The notes below the pieces were generated by a model. It had not been told where the DNA came from, did not search any database, and worked only from the letters and a program-made list of their open reading frames with translations. Made by a program: the position numbers and the translations under genes. Below are positions 42,017 through 50,297 of a DNA stretch of 64,000 bases, piece after piece. The stretch is from Bradyrhizobium cajani. GTDB taxonomy: Bacteria; Pseudomonadota; Alphaproteobacteria; Rhizobiales; Xanthobacteraceae. Numbering within the stretch: position 1 is the first letter of the stretch; each line of letters starts with the position of its first letter. The DNA is taken from contig NZ_WQNE01000032.1 of NCBI RefSeq assembly GCF_009759665.1, positions 32,536 through 96,535 of the forward strand, given 5' to 3'.

Positions 42017-43060
42017 CTAGCTGTTCGGCCCGCGATCCATGCTGACCGGTTGCCAGCGGCGGAGCGCGGTGTTTTGCAGCACCGACGGATTGACACAGCT
42101 TACCGGCCACATGCCCTGAAGCACCAGTGACAATTCGTAGCCCACGCGGCGCTTGCGCGCCTCGTCGAACCGTGCCGAGGCGGAAGCGACATGGGCGGTC
42201 AGGGTCACGTTCTCCATGCCGAGCAGCGGATTGTTGTGCGAGGGCGGTTCCTTCTCCAGCACGTCGAGAGCGGCATGCGCGATCCAGCCCTCTTGCAGCG
42301 CCTTGATCAGGCTCTCCTCGTCCACCGTGGCGCCGCGCCCGGTGTTGATGAAGATCGAGCCCTTCTTCATCTGCCGGAAGTGCTTTTCGGTCAGCATGTG
42401 ATGAACCTCGGGCCTTGCCGGCGCGTGCATCGAGACGAAGTCGGATTGCGAGAGCACCTCGTTCAGCGTCGCCGGAACGACGCCGTGGTCGTACATCAGC
42501 GTTTCCTGGATGAAGGGATCGTAGGCCATCATGCGCAGGCCGAAGGGCGCGGCGCGCTTCGCAACCGCGCGGGCCACGCGGCCGAACGAGATGAAGCCGA
42601 GCGTCTGACCCATCAGCCGCGGGACTTTGAGCAATGCCGGCCGGCCCTCGGCCCAGCGGCCGTCGCGCACCATGCGGTCCTGCTCGACCAGGCGGCGGAA
42701 GCCCGCGAGCAGCAGCATCATGGCGTGGTCGGCGACTTCCTCGATGAAGGTGTCGGGGATGTTGGTGACGGGAATGCCGCGCGCGGTGGCGGCCTTGACG
42801 TCGACGCTGTCGACGCCGACCGAGCCGAGCGTGATGACCTTGCAGTCCTGCAGGCTGTCGATGATGGTCTTGGTGATCGGGATGCCCTTGGCATAGATGG
42901 CGTCGGCGTGCTTCGCGGCGGCGATGAATTCGGCCTCGTTCGCGGGGGCCTCGACGATCTCGGCATCGATCGGATCGAGCGCCTCGCGCTCGTAGGAATA
43001 GTCGCTGCCCGCGACCGTGAAGCTCGCGCCCTTCGGCGTCACCACCCTGTATTTCGGCAT
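42017..43060 (-). CDS. D-2-hydroxyacid dehydrogenase family protein
   Basis: This NAD(P)-dependent oxidoreductase of 347 residues is of the phosphoglycerate/formate/lactate dehydrogenase family. The catalytic set is present: Arg in NTGRGATVDE, Glu in LDVLEKEPP and His in AHVASASAR. The nucleotide-binding turn is unusual, reading LGFISFGRVA where the family has G-x-G-x-x-G, so the second glycine is Ser. ITLGSVGVDSVDVKAATARGIPVTNIPDTFIEEVADHAMMLLLA contains standard family words. Start ATG 43060, with GGAGCAG before it; the frame extends to 43159. It heads the second ABC operon and probably acts on the imported compound or a product of it. Confidence 0.85.
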   Translation of the reverse strand: MPKYRVVTPKGASFTVAGSDYSYEREALDPIDAEIVEAPANEAEFIAAAKHADAIYAKGIPITKTIIDSLQDCKVITLGSVGVDSVDVKAATARGIPVTNIPDTFIEEVADHAMMLLLAGFRRLVEQDRMVRDGRWAEGRPALLKVPRLMGQTLGFISFGRVARAVAKRAAPFGLRMMAYDPFIQETLMYDHGVVPATLNEVLSQSDFVSMHAPARPEVHHMLTEKHFRQMKKGSIFINTGRGATVDEESLIKALQEGWIAHAALDVLEKEPPSHNNPLLGMENVTLTAHVASASARFDEARKRRVGYELSLVLQGMWPVSCVNPSVLQNTALRRWQPVSMDRGPNS

Positions 43061-43321
43061 TTTCTGCTCCCGATTTTGTTTTGTCGGTTTCTTGTCGTGA
43101 CCCGCGCCTGTGAGCGGGCCTTTGCGTCTTTTACGCGAAATCGGCGCGAAGGCGTACAATTCCCGGTTGTCGGCCTGGAGATAAATTGCCGGTTTTCGCG
43201 GCGGATTCCGGGCTTCTACGGAGGCGCGTAAGTAACTTGCTAAGGGCTCTCACACTAAAAGTTGATTCGATTTTGATCGATTTGGTCGCGTGCCCGTATC
43301 CCTTATTGCCGGAGCCATCCC

Positions 43322-45007
43322 GTGAAGTTGAGCAATCTGAAGATCGCCCCCAAGCTTGGCATCCTTGTCGGCGTCACCTTGTTCGGCCTGTGCGTCTCCG
43401 GTGTCCTCGCCGGTTACCTGATGAAGCAGGAGATGGTGAGCGCGCGCATCGACCAGACCAAGGCGATCGTGGAAATGGCCCGCAACTACGCGGCCACGCT
43501 GATGAAGCGGGTCAATGCCGGCGAGATGACGAAGGAGGCCGCGCTGGCGGAACTCCGCCGCTACGGCAACGCCATGACCTACGACAAGGGTTCCGGCTAT
43601 CTGTTCGGCACCACCTATGACGGCATCACGCAGCTCGCGCCCGATCCGAAGGTGATCGGTGCCAACCGCATGGAGGTCGAGACCAACGGGCGGAAGCTGT
43701 CCCGCGAGATCATGGACGGCGTCAAGGCGAACGGCGAGATCCTGCTGTTCTACGAATACATGAAGCCCGGCCAGGAGAAGCCGATCCGCAAGCTCGGCTA
43801 CGCCGTCGCCGTCCCCGGCTTCGACATGTATCTCGGCACCGGCGCCTATCTCGAGGACATCGACCAGAAGATGGGCCCGGTCTACTGGCTGCTCGCCGTT
43901 GCCATGCTCGGCATCGTCATTGTTGCTGGCAGTGTCGCCTGGCTGATCGGCCGCAGCATCAGCCGGCCGCTCGCGCTGCTCGGCACCCGCATGAAGGAGC
44001 TTGCCGATGGCAGGCTCGAGGGTGATATCCCCGGCGTCGGCCGCGGTGACGAGATCGGCGCGATGGCTTCGACCGTCCAGATCTTCAAGGACAACGCGGT
44101 TCGCATCCGCGACCTGGAGAAGACCGAGGCCGATGCCACGGAGCGTGCCGCGGCGGAACGTCGCAGTGCGATGGAGGGCATCGCCAGCGACTTCGAACGC
44201 AGCGTCAACGGCATCGTCCGCTCGGTCTCCTCGGCTGCGGCCGGCATGCAGACCACGGCGCAGTCGATGACCGCGACCGCCAGCGACGCCAGCGCGCGCG
44301 CCGCCACCGTCGGCGCCGCCTCGCAAAAGGCTTCCGGCAATGTCGGCACGGTTGCCGCGGCCGCCGAAGAGCTGTCGAGCTCGGTTGCGGAAATCTCCCG
44401 CCAGGTGACGCGCTCGACGGAAGTCGCGAGCCGCGCCGTCAACGACGCCGAGCGCACCAATGCCACGGTGCAGGAGCTCTCCACCGGGGCCGAGAAGATC
44501 GGCGAGGTGGTCAAGCTCATTCATTCGATCGCGGCGCAGACCAACCTGCTGGCGCTCAACGCCACCATCGAGGCGGCGCGGGCCGGCGAGTCCGGCCGCG
44601 GCTTCGCCGTCGTCGCCTCCGAGGTCAAGGCACTGGCCAACCAGACCGCCAAGGCGACCGAGGAAATCTCGGCCCAGGTCGCGGCGATGCAGACCTCGAC
44701 CAGCGATGCGGTCGCGGCGATCGGCGGCATCACCCAGACGATTGCGGAGATGAGCGAGATCACCGCGGGCATTTCCGCCTCGATCGAGCAGCAGGGCGAG
44801 GCCACGCGCGAGATCGCCCGCAACATCCAGTCGGTCGCGGCCGGCTCCAGCGAGATCAATGCGCACATCGGCAGCGTCACCTCCGCTGCGGAGGCAACCG
44901 GCACTGCCGCCTCGGACGTGCTCACCAATGCCCGCGAGCTGGACAACCAGTCCGGCGCACTGCGCAGCGCCGTCGACGGCTTCCTCGCCAAAGTGCGCGC
45001 GGCGTAA
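43322..45007 (+). CDS. Methyl-accepting chemotaxis protein with Cache sensor
   Basis: This membrane chemoreceptor of 561 residues has TM1 (LGILVGVTLFGLCVSGVLAGYL), a periplasmic single-Cache domain (about 40-185, with YDKGSGYLFGTTYDGITQLAPDPKVIGANRM and AVPGFDMYLGTGAYLEDI), TM2 (YWLLAVAMLGIVIVAGSVAWLIG) and HAMP (about 210-265). The signalling domain has the hairpin tip sequence IAAQTNLLALNATIEAARAGESGRGFAVVASEV (key words QTNLLALNA and GRGFAVVA). sCache_2 domains often bind small organic acids. The start is GTG 43322 with GGAG seven bases before it. It sits beside ABC and Bug-type binding-protein genes for organic substrates, but co-function is only suggestive. Confidence 0.93.
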   Translation: MKLSNLKIAPKLGILVGVTLFGLCVSGVLAGYLMKQEMVSARIDQTKAIVEMARNYAATLMKRVNAGEMTKEAALAELRRYGNAMTYDKGSGYLFGTTYDGITQLAPDPKVIGANRMEVETNGRKLSREIMDGVKANGEILLFYEYMKPGQEKPIRKLGYAVAVPGFDMYLGTGAYLEDIDQKMGPVYWLLAVAMLGIVIVAGSVAWLIGRSISRPLALLGTRMKELADGRLEGDIPGVGRGDEIGAMASTVQIFKDNAVRIRDLEKTEADATERAAAERRSAMEGIASDFERSVNGIVRSVSSAAAGMQTTAQSMTATASDASARAATVGAASQKASGNVGTVAAAAEELSSSVAEISRQVTRSTEVASRAVNDAERTNATVQELSTGAEKIGEVVKLIHSIAAQTNLLALNATIEAARAGESGRGFAVVASEVKALANQTAKATEEISAQVAAMQTSTSDAVAAIGGITQTIAEMSEITAGISASIEQQGEATREIARNIQSVAAGSSEINAHIGSVTSAAEATGTAASDVLTNARELDNQSGALRSAVDGFLAKVRAA

Positions 45008-45021
45008 ATTCTTGCGCTGAA

Positions 45022-45120
45022 CTCGTAGGGTGGGCAAAGGCGCGTAAGCGCCGTGCCCACCTTTCTTCCGTATCCGTCGAGAACGTTGGTGGGCACGCTA
45101 CGCTTTGCCCACCCTACGAG
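45022..45120. repeat. CTCGTAGGGTGGGCAAAG palindromic repeat
   Basis: CTCGTAGGGTGGGCAAAGGCG and CGCTTTGCCCACCCTACGAG are near-complete inverted arms with GTGCCCACC and GGTGGGCAC inside. This is a typical intergenic repeat. It follows the chemoreceptor gene and a second repeat follows 53 bases later. Confidence 0.75.
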
Positions 45121-45173
45121 CTGAAATGTCGGTGGGCGCGCTCGCTTTGCCGACCCTGCGAAAGCTTGGGGCA

Positions 45174-45251
45174 GTCATTCCGGGGCGATGCGAAGCATCG
45201 AACCCGGAATCTCGAGATTCCGGGTTCGCGCTATGCGCGCCCCGGAATGAC
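45174..45251. repeat. GTCATTCCGGGGC palindromic repeat, short copy
   Basis: GTCATTCCGGGGCG and GCGCCCCGGAATGAC form the outer arms, with AACCCGGAATCTCGAGATTCCGGGTT as a perfect inner hairpin. It is the same family as 21559-21663 and 51926-52028, with a shorter centre. Confidence 0.78.
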
Positions 45252-45256
45252 AGAGT

Positions 45257-46234
45257 TCACTGCTTCTCGATCTTCGCGTTCGTGATCAGCTTCTCCCACA
45301 GCACCAGCTGCTCGTTCACGAAGGTGCCGAGTTCCTCCGGCGTGCCGGAGAAGGCATCCATGCCGAGCGTGGCGAGCTGGGCCTTGATCTCCGGCTTCTC
45401 GACGATCTTCCGGATCTCGGCGTTGAGCCGCGTCACGATGTCCTTGGGCATGCCGGCCGGGCCGAAATAGCCCTGCCACGAGGAGATGTCGAAATCCGGC
45501 ACGCCGGCCTCCTGCATCGAGGGCAGGTTGGGCATCAGTGGCGTGCGGTTCTTGGTGGTGACGGCGAGCGCGCGCAGCGCGTTGCCGTTGACATGCGGCA
45601 GGCCCGTCAGGATGTCCACGAACATCATCGAGACGCGCCCGCCCATGACATCGTTGAGCGCCGGCGGCGAGCTCTTGTAGGGCACGTGCAGGAGGTCGAG
45701 GCCCGCATTGTGCGCGAAGGTCGCACCCGACACGATCGCCGAGGACGAGCCCGAGGCGTAGCTCAGCTTGCCGGGATTGGCTTTGCCATAGGCGACGAGC
45801 TCGGCGACGGTCTTGGCCGGCACTTCGGGGTGAATGACCAGCATGAACGGCAAATCGCCGGTGCGCGCGATCGGGGTGAAATCCTTGACCGGATCGTAGG
45901 TCAGGCTCTTGAGCAGATAGGGATTGGCCGAATGCGTGGTGTTGGTGGTCACGAGCAGCGTGTAGCCGTCGGGTGCGGCGCGCGCGACATAGGTCGCGGC
46001 GATCATGCCATTGGCGCCGGCCTTGTTCTCGATCACGATGCCGACGCCGAGCGCCTGCGACAAATGCTGCGAGATCAGCCGCGTCGTGGTGTCGGTGCCG
46101 CTGCCGGCCGCGAACGGCAGTACGAGGGTGATGTTGCGGCTGGGGTAATTGTCGGCCTGTGCGGCGGTTGAGGCGGCGAGGCAGAGCGCGGCCGTGCCGA
46201 TGCTGCGCAGGTTTCGAATCAACGCTGAAAGCAT
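45257..46234 (-). CDS. Bug/TctC-family tricarboxylate-type binding protein
   Basis: This exported binding protein of 325 residues has a signal peptide (AALCLAASTAAQAD) and the Bug pattern YPSRNITLVLPFAAGSGTDTTTRLISQHLSQALGVGIVIENKAGANG (key words LPFAAGSGTDT and IENKAGANGMIAA). Later words are SYASGSSSAIVSGATFA and LNAEIRKIVEKPEIKAQLATLGMDA. Bug proteins bind carboxylates and related compounds and usually work with TctAB membrane proteins, which are not present here. It is therefore an orphan binding protein, a common state for this family. It lies next to a chemoreceptor and DMT exporters. Confidence 0.9.
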   Translation of the reverse strand: MLSALIRNLRSIGTAALCLAASTAAQADNYPSRNITLVLPFAAGSGTDTTTRLISQHLSQALGVGIVIENKAGANGMIAATYVARAAPDGYTLLVTTNTTHSANPYLLKSLTYDPVKDFTPIARTGDLPFMLVIHPEVPAKTVAELVAYGKANPGKLSYASGSSSAIVSGATFAHNAGLDLLHVPYKSSPPALNDVMGGRVSMMFVDILTGLPHVNGNALRALAVTTKNRTPLMPNLPSMQEAGVPDFDISSWQGYFGPAGMPKDIVTRLNAEIRKIVEKPEIKAQLATLGMDAFSGTPEELGTFVNEQLVLWEKLITNAKIEKQ

Positions 46235-46324
46235 GTCTGGACGTTCCCTCTTTTTCGTTGGCCGGGAACCTAGCTGCTCTTCGCTAAAATCGGAAGACGG
46301 GAGTTGGTCGCCCGCTCTGCGGAA

Positions 46325-47260
46325 TTACTTCACCGCGGAGCCCTGGCGTGATGCGATCACGACGCCGGCGAGCACCAGCGCGTAGCCGATCAGGTGAAAC
46401 GGCTGGAGCTTTTCGCCGAGCAGCAGGATCGCCATCGCCGAGCCGAACACCGGCACCAGATGGAAGAACGGCGCGGCCCGGTTCGGCCCGATCAGCGCCA
46501 CGCCGCGGTTGAAGAAGAGATAGGCGAGCGTGGAGGGGAAGATCAGGATGTAGCCCAGCGTCGCCAGCGTGACCGTGTCGAAGTGCAGCACGCTGCCGCT
46601 CCAGGCCTCCCAGATCGCGGTGGGCAGCAGCATCATCGCGCCGCAGCAGGTGGTGAAGGAGAGGAAGGAGAGCTGATGGATCTTCGGCCGGCGCGGAATG
46701 AAAGCCGAATAGAGCCCGAACGCCACCAGCGAGGAGGCGAACATGATGTCGCCCCTGTTGAAGCTGATGCTCGCGAGCGCGGCAAGATCGCCGCGCAGGA
46801 TGATGATCAGCACGCCGAGAAGCGAGATCGCGATACCGGCGAGCTGCGCGGCCGTCAGCCGCACCCCGAACAGCACCAGCGACCACAACGCCACGAACAG
46901 CGGTCCGGCCGACTGGATCAGGAGCGCGTTGAGCGCCTCCGTGTATTGCAGCGCCCAGTACGAGATCGCGTTGTTGAAGGCAAAGCCCACCAGCGACAGG
47001 AACAGCATCAGCGGCAGGCTCCTGCGCAAGGCGGGCCAGTCGCGTTTCAGATGCGGCCAGGCGAACGGCAGGAGGATCAGGAATACGCCGAACCAGCGGA
47101 TCGTGGTCACCGTCAGCGGCGGCACATGCGCGCCGACATGGCGCGCGATCACGATGTTGCCGGCCCAGAACAGCGAGCTCAGGCTCAGCAGCAGATAGGG
47201 CTGGTTGTTGAGCCAACTGGCCGGATTGGAGGCCGGTGGCGCGGGCGAAGCGATCGTCAT
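46325..47260 (-). CDS. DMT-superfamily (EamA) transporter, copy A
   Basis: This 311-residue integral membrane protein has about ten hydrophobic segments in two EamA halves, with NQPYLLLSLSSLFWAGNIVIARH and TIRWFGVFLILLPFAWP near the N terminus and FPSTLAYLFFNRGVALIGPNRAAPFFHLVPVFG (key words STLAYLFFNRG, NRAAPFFHL) in the second half. EamA proteins usually export amino acids or metabolites. ATG 47260 is chosen over a start at 47302. Its nearest relative here is copy B, directly upstream on the same strand. Confidence 0.88.
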   Translation of the reverse strand: MTIASPAPPASNPASWLNNQPYLLLSLSSLFWAGNIVIARHVGAHVPPLTVTTIRWFGVFLILLPFAWPHLKRDWPALRRSLPLMLFLSLVGFAFNNAISYWALQYTEALNALLIQSAGPLFVALWSLVLFGVRLTAAQLAGIAISLLGVLIIILRGDLAALASISFNRGDIMFASSLVAFGLYSAFIPRRPKIHQLSFLSFTTCCGAMMLLPTAIWEAWSGSVLHFDTVTLATLGYILIFPSTLAYLFFNRGVALIGPNRAAPFFHLVPVFGSAMAILLLGEKLQPFHLIGYALVLAGVVIASRQGSAVK

Positions 47261-47397
47261 TGGCGTCGGATACGAGCTTGCGCCGGATTCACGTTGCGGC
47301 ACAAGCCACGCCGCCGCAATGCTACAATGCAGGCATGACCTGAGGAGGCGTCATTGGCGGTTAATATGTTGAACGCATTCCTCACATGTGGCGCGCT

Positions 47398-47598
47398 CTT
47401 CCCCTCTCCCCCTGTGGCAGAGGGTGGCTCGCCGCGTAGCGGCGAGACGGGTGAGGGGTCTCTCTCCGCGAGTTCGATTGTCATTAAGGCGTGCGGATAG
47501 ATACCCCTCATCCGGCGCCATAGCCGAAGCTTCGCTTCGGCGTTCTTAAGAACGGCGGCCAAAGGCCGCCTATCCACCTTCTCCCGCAAGGGGAGAAG
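47398..47598. repeat. Composite repeat region between the two DMT genes
   Basis: This gap of 340 bases (47261-47600) has no gene. It holds CCCTCTCCCCCTGTGGCAGAGGG, GGCTCGCCGCGTAGCGGCGAG, GGTGAGGGGTCTCTCTCCGCGAG, then TACCCCTCATCCGGCGCC, GCCGAAGCTTCGCTTCGGCG, CGGCGGCCAAAGGCCGCC and CTTCTCCCGCAAGGGGAGAAG. These are a series of small hairpins, some of them the family seen near 28.0 and 54.3 kb. Confidence 0.7.
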
Positions 47599-47600
47599 AC

Positions 47601-48533
47601 CTAACTCGCCTGCTTTCTCGACGCCGCGAACACCCCTGACAGCACCAATGCAAAACCGATGAAGTGGAAGGCCTGCGGGCGCTCGCCGAGGAACGCCATC
47701 GCCATGATCGAGCCGAACACCGGCACGACGTGGAAGAACGGCGCGGCGCGGTTGGCGCCGATCAGCCGCACGCCGCGATTGAAGCAGAGATAGGCGAGTG
47801 TCGAGGGAAACACTGCCACATAGAACAGGGTCAGCAGGTTCGGCCCGTCGAGCGTCATCACGGGACGGGCGGACAATTCCCAGATCTCCAGCGGGATGAG
47901 ACATGCGGCGCCGGCGCCGAAGGTGAAGGCGAGGAAGGACAGGCCGTGCATCGGCGGCCGCTTCAGCGACAGCACCGAATAGAGCGCGAAGATCAACAGC
48001 GCGACCATGAAGATGAGGTCGCCCTTGTTGAACTCGATGTTCGACAGCGTGGTGAAGTCGCCATGCAGCAGGATCGTCAGCACGCCGCACATCGACAGCA
48101 GCACGCCGAAGGCCTGTGCCGCGGTGAGTCGGATGCCGAGGATGACCAGCGACCACAGCGCCACCAGCAGCGGCGCAGCCGACTGCAGCAGCAGCGTGTT
48201 GAGCGCCTGGGTATGCTCCAGCGCCCAGTACTGCATCGTGTTGAACGCGCCGATGCCGGTGATCGAGAGCGTGATCATCAGGCCGAGCCTGCCGCGGATG
48301 GCGGGCCAGTCCTGCACGAGGTGCTTCCAGGCGAACGGCAGCACCAGCAGGAAGGCGAAGAACCAGCGCAGGAAGGACAGCGTGACTGGCGGGATGTGGC
48401 CGGCGGCGAGCCGGCCGACGATGGCGTTGCCGGCCCAGCACAGCGCGGTGATGCTGAGCAGCAGATAGGGCTGGTTGGCGATCCAGCTGTGACCGGATGT
48501 CTCGGTGCTCGTGGTCTGGCCGGTGGCGGACAT
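47601..48533 (-). CDS. DMT-superfamily (EamA) transporter, copy B
   Basis: This 310-residue membrane protein is closely related to copy A. IANQPYLLLSITALCWAGNAIVGR and LRWFFAFLLVLPFAWKHLVQDWPAIRG align with it position by position, as do the ending words FPSTLAYLCFNRG and NRAAPFFHVVPVFGS. The pair is a tandem duplication, now separated by a repeat-rich gap. The substrate is unknown. Start ATG 48533. Confidence 0.88.
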   Translation of the reverse strand: MSATGQTTSTETSGHSWIANQPYLLLSITALCWAGNAIVGRLAAGHIPPVTLSFLRWFFAFLLVLPFAWKHLVQDWPAIRGRLGLMITLSITGIGAFNTMQYWALEHTQALNTLLLQSAAPLLVALWSLVILGIRLTAAQAFGVLLSMCGVLTILLHGDFTTLSNIEFNKGDLIFMVALLIFALYSVLSLKRPPMHGLSFLAFTFGAGAACLIPLEIWELSARPVMTLDGPNLLTLFYVAVFPSTLAYLCFNRGVRLIGANRAAPFFHVVPVFGSIMAMAFLGERPQAFHFIGFALVLSGVFAASRKQAS

Positions 48534-48967
48534 CGTGATTGTTATGGCCCCGCGTCATGCGCCGCAGCCCCGGGCCCGGCGAGGTCCGGGCCGGCTCATA
48601 ACCCGGCAGAGCTCAAAGACACGGAAATCGAGACTGCATCAACGGGGGGCGGACGCATCGCGACCATGCAGCGGCGGATATGGAGTCTCCTTGGGGTCTC
48701 ACGCTTTGGTCGAAGCCGGTTCGCCGGCTGCGAACCTTTCAGGATTTTAAGGGGATATCAAAGGCTTGGGACGGGCTTTGGACCTCGAAAAAGCCGCGTT
48801 CTTGCTTGCCTAGAGGGGCTGCTTCCTTTATCCGGTTGGCTGCCTTGCGTGCGGGCGGCTTCGGCCGCCGATTGGGCTGGGCGCAGGCATGATCCCGGAA
48901 AAGTGGGCACCGGTTTTCCGCGAGGATCATGCCACTTAGAGACAGATTGCATAGGGATTACCCGCGA
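48534..48967. other. Intergenic region upstream of purA
   Basis: These 434 bases between the divergent DMT and purA genes contain no convincing gene; short frames here are fragments. It holds a GGCGGC-TTCG-GCCGCC hairpin near 48854-48871 and a CATGATCCCGGAAAA repeat just before purA. I see no riboswitch or tRNA. Promoters for both flanking genes must lie here. Confidence 0.5.
48887..48932. repeat. GCATGATCCCGGAAAA palindromic repeat before purA
   Basis: GCATGATCCCGGAAAAGTGG and CCGGTTTTCCGCGAGGATCATGC are inverted arms of a short relative of the elements at 25957 and 33763. It ends 35 bases before the purA start and so probably forms part of its mRNA leader or promoter. Confidence 0.65.
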
Positions 48968-50260
48968 ATGGCCAATGTTGTCGTCGTCGGCGCCCAGTGG
49001 GGCGACGAAGGGAAGGGCAAGATCGTCGACTGGTTGTCGGAGCAGGCGGACATCGTCGTCCGCTTCCAGGGCGGCCATAACGCCGGCCACACGCTGGTCA
49101 TCAACGGCAAGACCTACAAGCTCGCGCTGCTGCCCTCCGGCGTGCTGCGCGATGGCAAGCTGTCGGTGATCGGCAATGGCGTGGTGTTCGATCCCGCCGC
49201 CTTCCTCGACGAGGTCACCAAGCTCAAGGCGCAGGGCGTCGATATCAGCCCTGACAACCTGCGCGTCGCGGAAAACGTCACCTTGATCCTGCCGCTGCAC
49301 CGCGAGCTCGACGCGCACCGCGAATCCGCCAGCGCGGCGACCGCGATCGGCACGACGCGCCGCGGCATCGGCCCTGCCTATGAGGACAAGGTCGGTCGCC
49401 GCGCCATCCGCCTGATGGATCTTGCCGATCATCAGACGCTGCCGCACAAGATCGACCGCCTGCTGGCGCACCACAACGCGCTGCGCCGCGGCCTCAACCT
49501 GCCGGAATTCGACAGCGCGGTGATCCTGAAGGAGCTGATGGCGATGGCGCCGCAGCTTTTGCCCTATGCCGAAACGGTCTGGCGGCTGCTCGACATCAAG
49601 CGGCGTGAAGGCAAGCGCATGCTGTTCGAGGGCGCGCAGGGCGCGTTGCTCGATGTCGACCACGGCACTTACCCCTACGTCACCTCCTCCAACACGGTGG
49701 CGGCGCAGGCGGCGACCGGCGCGGGCCTCGGCCCCGGCGCGATCGGCTATGTGCTGGGCCTGTGCAAGGCCTATACGACCCGCGTCGGCCAGGGCCCGTT
49801 CCCGACCGAGCAGGACAACGACATCGGCCGCAAGATCGGCGAGCGCGGCCGCGAGTTCGGCACCAACACCGGCCGTCCGCGCCGCTGCGGCTGGTTCGAT
49901 GCCGTCCTCGTCCGCCAGGCCGTTCGGACCTGCGGTATCAACGGGCTGGCACTCACGAAACTCGACATTCTCGACGGTTTCGATTCGATCGAGGTCTGCA
50001 CCGGCTACAAGCTCGACGGCAAGGAGATCGACCATTTCCCGGCGGGCGAGGGCGCGCAAGGCCGGGTCGAGCCGATCTACGAGACCATCGAGGGCTGGAA
50101 GGAGCCGACCGCCAATGCACGGTCCTGGGCCGACCTGCCGGCCCAGGCCATCAAATATGTCCGCCGGATCGAGGAATTGGTGGGGTGCCCGGTCGCGCTG
50201 CTTTCCACCAGCCCCGAACGCGAAGATACTATCCTGGTGCAAAATCCGTTTGAGGCTTAA
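48968..50260 (+). CDS. purA: Adenylosuccinate synthetase
   Basis: This GTP-dependent cytoplasmic enzyme joins IMP and aspartate to form adenylosuccinate, the first committed step to AMP. At 430 residues it is standard length. It starts MANVVVVGAQWGDEGKGKIVD with the GDEGKGK P-loop, then RFQGGHNAGHT, GTTRRGIGPAYEDK and FEGAQGALLDVDHGTYPYVTSSN (key words EGAQGALLDVDHGTYP). TNTGRPRRCGWFD follows. The in-frame start at 48929 lies in the repeat; ATG 48968 matches the conserved N terminus. A gene for an uncharacterised protein follows after 37 bases. Confidence 0.97.
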   Translation: MANVVVVGAQWGDEGKGKIVDWLSEQADIVVRFQGGHNAGHTLVINGKTYKLALLPSGVLRDGKLSVIGNGVVFDPAAFLDEVTKLKAQGVDISPDNLRVAENVTLILPLHRELDAHRESASAATAIGTTRRGIGPAYEDKVGRRAIRLMDLADHQTLPHKIDRLLAHHNALRRGLNLPEFDSAVILKELMAMAPQLLPYAETVWRLLDIKRREGKRMLFEGAQGALLDVDHGTYPYVTSSNTVAAQAATGAGLGPGAIGYVLGLCKAYTTRVGQGPFPTEQDNDIGRKIGERGREFGTNTGRPRRCGWFDAVLVRQAVRTCGINGLALTKLDILDGFDSIEVCTGYKLDGKEIDHFPAGEGAQGRVEPIYETIEGWKEPTANARSWADLPAQAIKYVRRIEELVGCPVALLSTSPEREDTILVQNPFEA

Positions 50261-50297
50261 CGATATCTTACCGGGACGCGCGTATAGTTGAGTAGAA

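Noticed and set aside
43250..45037. Long minus-strand frame opposite the chemoreceptor
   Set aside because: Same reason: antisense of a well-supported gene, low-complexity product, no start site.
48854..48871. GGCGGC-TTCG-GCCGCC hairpin as a terminator
   Set aside because: No T-run follows on either strand, and it is upstream of purA rather than after a gene.
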